A stretch of DNA of 64,000 nt from contig NHZP01000024.1 of the NCBI GenBank assembly GCA_003313425.1, forward strand, positions 806,001 to 870,000. Reading direction: 5' to 3'. Positions 56,117 to 64,000 of the stretch are shown here, in pieces; the stretch's first letter is position 1; each line of letters begins with the position of its first letter. This DNA is from Pseudopyrenochaeta lycopersici (lineage: Eukaryota > Ascomycota > Dothideomycetes > Pleosporales > Pseudopyrenochaetaceae). The notes under the pieces are model-generated. The model was not told where the DNA came from, made no database searches, and worked only from the letters and a program-made list of their open reading frames with translations. The translations under genes were made by a program, and so were the position numbers.

Positions 56117-56887
56117 ATGCCTGCCAACTCAATGCAGATACCAGATCCTGATTTCTTAAAGTGGCCAGTCAATACATCCGATGACTATATCAAAGCTCGT
56201 CGAACACTTCTTAATGAAGAGTACGCGCTCATCAACCAAATCGAGAAGGTCGCAGCCCAGCGTCGCGCTCTTCCACAAGGCCCAATTCTTCCCGAATATG
56301 TCTTCGAGGAAGGATGCTGGGATCTGAACTCAAATCTACCCCCAAAGAAGATCACTCTAACCGATGTGGGTAAAGGAGGTGAGGTAGGCCATAGGACTTT
56401 GGTCGTGTATCATATGATGATGGGCGAAAACGACACGACTGCGTGCCCGAGCTGCAGCATGTTCGTCGACGGTCTAAACGGTGTGGCGAAGCATCTGGCT
56501 CAACGCTTCAACCTTGTTATTGTTGCCAAAGCACCGTTGCCTGCTATTCGCGCCTACGCCAAGAAGCGCGGCTGGAACGACCTTCGTTTCTTATCTTCAT
56601 GCAGTAATACCTTCAACAAGGACATGGGGGTTGAGGAGCCAGAGTGGATGGATACGATGCCTCAGGGTCCAGGAATGAGCGTTTTTAAATATGACGGCGA
56701 AGCAAATGCGGTCAGGTTTTGCTACCAGACTACTCCCCACTTTGGTTGGAAGAACGGTAGAGAAGTCATTCGAGGTATGGATTTACTGAGCCCAGTCTGG
56801 AACGTCCTCGATATTACTCCGGAGGGTCGTCAAACATGGGACGCTGGGTTAGGCTATGTTGAGAAGTGGGATAGTGTCAAATTCTAA
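56117..56887 (+). CDS. DUF899 family thioredoxin-like protein
   Basis: An intronless 256-aa protein beginning MPANSMQIPDPDFLKWP at the first ATG of the frame. Family features are DYIKARRTLLNEEYALINQIEKVAAQRRALP near the start, YVFEEGCW, LVVYHMMMGEN followed by ACPSCSMFVDGLNG (the region like the redox motif), and the conserved tail MDLLSPVWNVLDITPEGR. DUF899 proteins adopt a thioredoxin-like fold and are common in bacteria and scattered in fungi; the reaction is not established. The gene is intact although both flanks are degenerate sequence and pseudogenes. Confidence 0.85.
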   Translation: MPANSMQIPDPDFLKWPVNTSDDYIKARRTLLNEEYALINQIEKVAAQRRALPQGPILPEYVFEEGCWDLNSNLPPKKITLTDVGKGGEVGHRTLVVYHMMMGENDTTACPSCSMFVDGLNGVAKHLAQRFNLVIVAKAPLPAIRAYAKKRGWNDLRFLSSCSNTFNKDMGVEEPEWMDTMPQGPGMSVFKYDGEANAVRFCYQTTPHFGWKNGREVIRGMDLLSPVWNVLDITPEGRQTWDAGLGYVEKWDSVKF

Positions 56888-57297
56888 GGGCAACGATAGC
56901 CTGCTAGTATAAGGAGTATTTTACAATGTTTTTGCGTTGTTCGTATCAGAAGGAGCCCTTGATTGCGATTTTGTCTGGTCTTTCAAAGGTTATTTCTTTG
57001 GCGATGGGCCGCAAATTCCATGTCGCGTCGTCCTAGTACTCTTCCCAGATCGCTACATTAGCAGCTTAGCCTCGTTTTAATTGCCTCAGCCTGCCCTCTT
57101 AACATAGTTAGGGATATCTATGGGGAGGTCTATACTGCTATGTAACTTCCAAATTAATATTTCCAGCCCGCAAGGTATGCTTACTTCGGACGGACCTGAA
57201 TCACATGGCCTTGCCTTGCCGAAGCTCAGTCATCCTGTAGAAACCAGTAAACCCAGCATGTTCACCCATAGCATGTTCCTATCGTTAGCTTTATAGA

Positions 57298-57740
57298 CGT
57301 AAGTCGTAGGATATCTTACCTCATTACTTACACACTTCCAACTGCGTGCGCCATGCATCAATCCCTTCTTTATGTGTCTCTTGCAGTTCCAGAGCGCCAG
57401 TGGCTTCAGCCTTGTCGAGCCCCTAAGCAGTAGCATTCAACCATATGCTATTCTCTCGCATACTCGGGGCTAAAACGAGGAAGTCATCTATGAAGACCTA
57501 GTCAGCGGTACAGGTAAGGAAAAGAATGGCTATCGCAAGCTTGGTTTTTGCCGGGAGCAAGCCGCAAGGGATAGCCTCCGCCACTTCTAGATCGATACCT
57601 GCTGCATCGATAAGCCTAGCATGTCAGAGTTCTCTGAAGCGCCCAACCCTATGTCCCGCTAGTAACATGACCCGGCGAAGTGCTACATTTATCTCTCTCC
57701 TTGGTCGAGCACTAGCCGTCCTAGAGACAGCGTAGCATTT
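57298..57740 (-). pseudogene. Broken gene of unknown family
   Basis: One minus-strand frame runs about 145 codons with only three internal stops (TGA, TAG, TAG, each one transition from a sense codon). It reads INVALRRVMLLAGHRVGRF, IDAAGIDLEVAEAIPCGL, AKTKLAIAILFLTC, VFIDDFLVLAPSMRENSIW and ELQETHKEGIDAWRTQLEVC. The continuity suggests a RIP-killed or decayed gene or exon. I do not recognise the family. Confidence 0.45.
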
Positions 57741-57984
57741 TCAGAGGTAGGGAAATCAATTTAGGATGGACACTGCAAAAGCTTCTTCCTCCAGATGTGT
57801 TGAATTCTTTCTATAGAGGTCAATCTGCTTTAGGATAGGTCTTCACGTGTACAAGAGATTTTCAAGATAACATACATAGCAAACTGAAGCTCTTCAAGCA
57901 GTACCTCTATTGCGCTTTAGCGTTAAGGATCAGATGGCGTAGGCAAAGGAAAGAAGGCCATTACGTGGAGAAGATAGGGCATAC

Positions 57985-59160
57985 TCCCTGTTAGGTATCT
58001 TTAGCGTTAAAGCGCGCTTGAACGCCTGCAGAAAAGATTGGAGAGTCGCTGGAAGATTCAAAAACTTATTCGCCCCACGATACTTAGACTAGTAGCCGAA
58101 TGCGATCTGCAAGACTCGCGATGATACACTGCTGGTTTTCAGTACCAGATCTATCAGAGAACAACCAAACGGCGATTGAGCAACGGCAGCATAACACAGG
58201 CCTCTGGTTCTTGAGCAACGAACAATATGCGAGCTGGAGGACAGACGTTGCGTCGTCTCTGTTGCTTTACGGTAGTTTAGGCTGGGGCAAGACTAGCCCA
58301 AGCTTAACTATCCTACCGGGTCTTCTCTAACATTACAAGAACAGTTGCTGGTATTTGATTGCCTACTCTTTTTTTGATTTCAGTAATGGGCCGAATCAAG
58401 GCGCTCCCCTCATACTGCGCTCATAAGCCCGGCAACTTTTGCAGTGAGCCGTCAATATACCCATAAGTCTCGACACCGTCTTCTCCGCCAATGTAAACTT
58501 GCAGCGACAACTGTCAATCAATGAACTCCTACATATAGCGCGCCAGATGACAGAGTAATTGCCGCAAGTATTATCGCACTCGAAGAATGCGCCCAACTAT
58601 TTGAGTTCAAGACGATACTCGAGACTATAGCTCACTGGCAGCCCCCAAACATGCATCTGGTAGTGACAAGCCGCCAAGAACAACATATTAAGAATATTAT
58701 CGAGCGCGCTATAGATCCGAAGATAAGTCTATGCATCTATAGCGACATGATTAACAACGACAACTGTACATTCAATAGCGGCTGTCTAACGATAAGAGTT
58801 TAAGCAGGTAGAGAAATGACATGGATCTGAAGCAAGAGATTGAAATTGCCTTGATAGAGGGATCCAAGGAATGTAAGTCTTTAAATGAGTAGCGGTGCTT
58901 CTAATGCTAAGAAAAAGTTAAGTGACAATAGGTTGCGTAACAGCTATACACACCAAGGAAATATCGAAATCCAACTATGCTGCCGCAAGCACTTAAGCAC
59001 CACCAGGCTTAGTGAAGACACACGATCATATCCTACCTACTAGTGTTAAAAGTGATGCTATGTACGCAATCCGCATCCTGCAATAGTTAGCATTCTTAGA
59101 TCGAATACTCTCTTTAGATGATGTTACAGAAGTTATCGCTTCTATATACTTTTAAGCACA
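57985..59160 (+). pseudogene. NACHT-type NLR (STAND) pseudogene
   Basis: Fragments in shifting plus-strand frames follow the order of a fungal NLR: LQKRLES (coiled region); CWFSVPDLSENNQTAIEQRQ and NTGLWFLSNEQYASW; the P-loop YGSLGWGKT (58260-58290); a FFFDFS block; ALEECAQLFEFKTILETIAHW (Walker B-like region, about 58570-58640); HLVVTSRQEQHIKNI; then AMYAIRILQ and the LDDVTEV block. Several frameshifts and stops break it, so no protein can be made. Such proteins act in non-self recognition and programmed cell death. No ankyrin, WD or TPR repeats were found downstream, so the C-terminal sensor is missing. Confidence 0.75.
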
Positions 59161-60632
59161 CACGTTATTTTGACACGAATTATAATCAATGCCTCTGAAC
59201 CTTCCCAATAGAAATTTAATGCCCGAAATTAGCGGCTATGTAGTCCCGATACCGAGAATATTAGAAAGGTGACCAGCTAGGAGGCTCTTCCGGAGTCGAG
59301 ATCCTTCGGAAGACCTGTTCGCAGCCTGACCAGTTGCAGCTCATCGACAGGCTCCTGTGTTAAGATGACCACTATCACCCAAGCAACACATGAATGTACG
59401 AATCGGTTCCGCTAGAAGGCGTCTGTTACGGAATTTACCGTTGTTTTATGCTCGGCACTGTCCTATTGAAAGTGCTGAGTGGCTAGATATCTTCAAGCAG
59501 CAGAGCTAAGACCTCGCAACTAAAAAGCTTCTAAGAGAGTACTGTTTTTGGTGATGAGGGCGAGTATTGATATGGAGTTTAGCTTTGATGGCAAGGTATG
59601 CAAGATATGTTACAGGCTGGAGGGTTGCGATTATCAAAAATGTTCTCTAGCATGTAACACAACAGGGTGCAAAGGCAGCCAACTCTGTACACTTTTTCGC
59701 AGCCCAGTACAATACAAACCCCTGACTCCTTCGCGACACAATAACACTGTCATCTTCAATTGCTCACTGTGTACCGTATCACCGAAAATTCAGGTAGCGT
59801 TTGCCTATCATCACCTTTGTTTAAAAATCTCGCCGCCATTAGCAGGGACGTTGGCCGACCGCTCCGGCTGCACTTTTCTGGGGAACGATTTGTGTATGCT
59901 TGCTAGAAGGTAGAGACTGCGCGACGAGGTACAACTGGGTATCAAGGCTTTAGTCATCCCAGGGCGGTGAGTGTGACCAGCGGCGGTTTCTGTGATCTTC
60001 TTGCTGCAGGGACACGCGGTATCAAGCTAACGCTAATGTGGAAAAGCGTTTGCTATGAATTGCCGTGGGGTAAAGATTCGACAACGAGCAAAACACCGAA
60101 GCCGATTATGCACGGCACGGTATGCACGTATTTTGTGCTGCAATGCGACTTGCGGCAACTTTAGCAGCACCTCCGAATTATTTTTTTTGGCTGGCTTATC
60201 GCAATTCTGAGCAGTTGTTTGCTAAGCTATGAGGATAATTGTCAATACGCCCGCTGAAAATAGCGCATGTGGTGTTTCGAAGCTTTGCCGAACAGGCCGT
60301 CGAGAACTGCGATCGCGGCTAAGCTACCCAGCAGCACGTTCCAAGCTTTCGAGCAGCTTACCGATTTGCGGAACACGACTCTTCCGAAGAACAGTCTGTT
60401 TCGGGCATTTTTACTGGTCCATGGGCAAGCGCAACTCGTCGGGCAAAGCCGTGACCCAATCTCAAGTCTGCATTCTAATCGGAAGGCGCGAATCAAGGTA
60501 GTCATCAACACGTTTCGTCTTGCTTTCTTTTAGCTGCGATGCTTTAACTTTCTCATATAACTTGAATTGTCCCCGTTTCTACATCTCTCTTGCGATTCCG
60601 CATAGCTTGTGTGCCTCAACTCTCGCTCCGCT
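59161..60632. other. Degenerate region, no confident gene
   Basis: 1.47 kb. The frame 59548-59913 (+) contains a Cys-rich start (VCKICYRLEGCDYQKC) but has no recognised family. The last 100 bp lead into the NRAMP gene and are pyrimidine-rich. Confidence 0.4.
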
Positions 60633-62647
60633 ATGAATTGTCCTTCGCGCGTCGACCCCGTCCACACCGAGGGTTGGAACCAGAACCCAGATGCCTTGAA
60701 CGCCGATGCGACGACCAGGGCAGACCTCAACCACATGGCAAATGCCAGACTGCAAAGAGACCACAAAATAGATCCAGCCGACGGATCCGCGGCCGAGATA
60801 GACTCGAACGAACGTTATATTACTAAGGGGAACAGCAAGATCGAGTTGAAGGCGCTCGATGGCCAGGGCAACATCACAGTTGGTAAAGGCAAAGATCCTG
60901 GTACTGTCGTTAGCTCGCCACCTGGGAGCCCAGTTGAAAATACTGGCAGAGCGGCCACCGACTGGCGTATGGCTTTTCATGCGCTCTCTGGGAGAGTTTC
61001 AAAGGTCTTGCGCAAGTATGCAACATTCATTGGACCTGGCTTTATGGTCGCCGTTGCATATATCGATCCTGGTAGGCATTTTTCCCGTCGCTTTTTGTCC
61101 AATTGCGTTTCCCGATATGTCATCGTTTCAAGTGGGGCGGATCGCTTCTACCTGGGTCACGTGCCCCATAGTCATCCCCAGGTAGCACTGTCGTCGATGT
61201 TACGACTCCCTGACCGAACGCTGACTCCTTGTTTTAGGTAACTATGCAACTGATGTTGCAGCCGGTGCTACGTTTAGGTTCAAACTTCTGTTTATTGTTT
61301 TGATGTCCAACATTTTCGCTATCTTCCTCCAATCTCTGTGTATCAAATTAGGCTCCGTTACGGGAATGAACCTTGCTGAGAATTGCAGGGCTAATCTCCC
61401 GCCATGGCTTAACTATGTTCTCTATGTCTTTGCAGAGTCGGCTATCATTGCAACCGATATTGCAGAGGTGTGTTTGACCCTTAAGGAAGCAAGATTTCAG
61501 CTCATTTGAATAGGTCATTGGAACTGCAATCGCGCTTAATATTCTCCTTAATATCCCCCTCGTCGCTGGTTGCGCCCTCTCTATTGTCGATGTGCTTATC
61601 ATCCTAATTTTCTACCGCCCTTCGGGCACAATGCGTGCTTTGAGAGCTTTCGAGTTCTTCATCGCGGCTTTAGTTCTCGGCGTCGTCATTTGTTTTTGCT
61701 TTGAGCTCAGTAAGATCAAGGCCCCAGTTGTAGACGTCTTCCGTGGTTATCTACCCTCTCCTACTCTTGTCAAGCCACAAGCGTTAGTGACCCTCAACAC
61801 TTGCATCTAGAACACACTAACAAATGGAAGTCTGTATCAGTCTTGTGGCATTCTCGGCGCTACCGTCATGCCCCACAGTCTCTACTTGGGTAGCGGTATC
61901 GTCCAACCCCGCCTCCGCGAGTTTGACGAAGCCCACAACACGGCAGAAGTCGAGATCGACTCCATCAACGACCAAATCAAGTACAAGCCCTCTTTGGCCG
62001 CTATTAAATCTTGCATGTCGTACAGCATTGCTGAATTGGCTGTTTCCCTATTCACCTTCGCCCTTTTCGTCAACAGCTCCATCCTTATTGTTGCCGGTGC
62101 ATCTCTCTACGGCCTCCCGGAGGCCGACGATGCGGACCTTTTCTCGATTCACACATTACTCTCTCAATCAATCGCCCCCATTGCTGGTACACTGTTTGCA
62201 TTGGCCTTGCTTTTGTCAGGTACATCGGCAGGCATTGTCTGCACCATTTCCGGCCAAATAGTTTCTGAAGGCCAGCTCAACTGGACGATAAAGCCTTGGC
62301 TCCGCCGTCTCATAACTCGTCTCATTAGCATCACACCTAGCATCATTATCGCTGGTGCCGTTGGCCGTGAGGGGCTCGGCAAGGCTCTTGAAGGTTCCCA
62401 GGTCGCGCTTAGCGTTATTTTGCCTTTTGTCAGCGCTCCGTTGATCTGGTTCACTTGCCGTTCACAATATATGAAGGTGTATGTCTCAAGCGATGGCGAT
62501 GTGAGTACAAATGCTGATGCAAATGGGGACCAACACGTCCAAATGAGAAATCATTGGATCACGGCGGTTTTTGCTCTATTAATTTGGGGCATTATTGTGG
62601 TGATGAATGTTGCTCTATTGGTTCTTTCGGGTATGGGCCTTGCTTGA
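60633..62647 (+). CDS. NRAMP-family divalent metal transporter
   Basis: Four exons (60633-61071, 61238-61467, 61514-61782, 61831-62647) encode 584 aa. A soluble N-terminal tail of about 120 residues is followed by the transporter. The metal-binding motif DPGN in TM1 (AYIDPGNYATD) is created across intron 1, and the TM6 motif is MPH (GATVMPHSLYLG) just after intron 3. The acceptor of intron 3 was chosen because CTAAC lies 11 bp upstream and because it joins to LYQSCGILGATVMPH in frame. About 11 hydrophobic segments are visible. Members of this family carry Mn2+ or Fe2+ with protons at the plasma or endomembrane; the fungal SMF proteins are the model. Intact and flanked by degenerate DNA. Confidence 0.9.
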
Positions 62648-64000
62648 ATGCAACGCGTTTTCTAGCATGGCGGAGTGTGTTGCGGAGATGGATATTTGGA
62701 CAAGGTCTGCTATGTGCTGGAAATAGTATGTCCACTGCGGCTAAGGTAAGGCGCTCTTTTGTTGAATATTTTCACTTTTTCTGAAGTTTGAGGACGAATG
62801 AATGGGTTTGCAGATACCTCTCTTCTAGCATCTGTAGTATCTGGATTTGGTTGATTACTGTACTACTTGTCAACTCTACTAGGAACTATTTGCAATATGC
62901 CAACCCCCCCTACCCCCTCCGGATCTGGAAGCACAAAACTGATCTTTCATCTAGCATGTTGCGCACTGGGTTTGTGCCAGCACTTTCGTGTGGAGGTATG
63001 GAGGTGCGTACATCCATAGGCTCACGAAAGTTCGTGTTAGCTTAAGAAAATAATCTTGGCCTCCCTAATCCAGCCAGAATGTATGCGCTCTCTCTCTCTT
63101 AGTGTCCAACACATGAATGAGATACTTCAGCACCAATCTATGCACCCCTCTCTGGTTTAAAAGCCTCTACAGGTAGCAACTTTGCGTTAACATCCATACA
63201 ACTAGCGGAGAAGGCTATCAGAGACAGACTTAGTGTACTATAGTTATTCTTGGAGCGTATGCGGGTCCTTGCTATAGTGCGTTGTGGCACTTCCCGCTTC
63301 TTATGTTATTAGTTCATAAAGGAAGCTATAGTAGCGCTATATAAAGCTATATAAAGCTAAGCTTATTAAAAGTAAGATTAATAGCTTTAAGAAGGTAAAT
63401 AAAGTAGTAACTTAGTAAAAGTAGACTAAGAGAAAGTAGATTTAGAAGACATAAGTCTTAACCAGAAAAGATATAGAAGATATACTACTTAATAAGAGGC
63501 TAATTATAAGAATGCAGGTCTGCTCCCACTGCGCCTTGAACCAAAAAGGTAACAATGATCTGCTATCTGCGATCAGGCTGGATAGAATAGTACTTATTGT
63601 CCGTGCTGGGGCATTCCCAGCAGTTCACCTCAGCTCTCAGCCTTGTGGCCTAACACTAATTACTAAATTAGGCGTAAAATATATCAAGGTGTAGAGTAAT
63701 TAGGCGTTAGCTATTAGGGCCTTTTACGCTGTAAAAGGTATAGAGAGACCAAATATAACTTATGCATATCATGAAAACTACTATAGGTGTAACGTAAACT
63801 TAATAAATTTATCGCTAAGCTGTACGCTGGTAGAGACACTTAAACTTATTAGGATGTATCGCTTGCTTATAAGACACGTTACCGGTATAAGAAGCTATCT
63901 TTAAGTTGTAGATTATTTAATATTGCCGATATTTAGACCTAACGTCTTAGCGCATTACGCTGCAGGGCAGCGTTCTAGCTGAAAGTCTCTACTTCAATTT
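62648..64000. other. Intergenic then RIP-affected repeat tail
   Basis: No gene seen. From about 63290 the sequence becomes very AT-rich with TA-rich stops in all frames, like the island at 39-40 kb. Confidence 0.5.
63516..63668. repeat. Dispersed repeat segment, copy 2
   Basis: Partner of 40120-40275, same strand. This copy is less mutated and has a short open frame reading QVCSHCALNQKGNNDLLSA then RLDRIVLIVRAGAFPAVH, whose source protein is not recognised. Confidence 0.65.

Overview
The window looks like nuclear DNA of a filamentous ascomycete (Pezizomycotina; a Dothideomycete such as a Pleosporales plant associate fits, but this is inferred from gene content only). The signs are short GT-AG introns of about 45-120 bp, Zn2Cys6 regulators, a HET-domain gene, a PTH11-type receptor, a NACHT-type NLR remnant, small secreted cysteine-rich proteins, and transposons wrecked by C-to-T changes typical of repeat-induced point mutation (RIP). 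All gene models were built by hand from the sequence by joining reading frames across splice sites.

Layout: 1-38.8 kb is gene-bearing. In order it holds a partial gene at the left edge (-); a peroxisomal SCP2 sterol carrier (961-1554 +); a HET-domain protein (2085-4334 +); an ABM-fold monooxygenase (4459-4894 -); a Zn2Cys6 regulator (5646-7651 +) whose 3' end overlaps a sulfatase (7633-9473 -); a divergent sugar-porter MFS gene (10065-11800 +); a lysine methyltransferase-like protein (12491-13669 +); a repeat-containing secreted precursor with dibasic cleavage sites (15107-15529 +); a tannase/feruloyl esterase (16998-18530 +); a PTH11-like membrane protein (18909-20061 -); a four-carbon acid sugar kinase (22442-23917 +); a small six-cysteine secreted protein (24174-24515 +); a second Zn2Cys6 regulator (25256-27450 -); a ZZ zinc-finger protein (28409-30238 +); a zinc alcohol dehydrogenase (32211-33505 +); an alpha/beta hydrolase (33757-34597 -); a 436-bp MITE (36252-36687); and a monocarboxylate-transporter-like MFS gene (37361-38785 +).

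38.8-56 kb is an AT-rich, RIP-affected island. It carries a chitin-binding, cysteine-rich secreted protein gene (43012-43708 +). A Fot1/pogo-type DNA transposon (43788-52493, transposase on -) starts 79 bp after that gene's stop codon. A complete Gypsy chromovirus (44929-51783, +), with 231-bp LTRs and a 5-bp target duplication, is inserted inside the transposase. A 236-bp MITE with related ends lies 14 bp further on, and a compound TTC microsatellite sits at 54.8-55.0 kb.

56-64 kb is mixed: an intact DUF899 gene (56117-56887 +), a broken unknown gene (-), a NACHT NLR pseudogene (+), an intact NRAMP metal transporter (60633-62647 +), then another degenerate repeat tail that shares a segment with 40.1 kb.

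The sulfatase, MFS porter and Zn2Cys6 regulator at 5.6-11.8 kb may form a small uptake-and-desulfation unit. The most interesting single locus is the repeat precursor at 15.1 kb, which has the architecture of Kex2-processed repeat peptides or dikaritin-type RiPP precursors, but no maturation gene was recognised beside it in this window.
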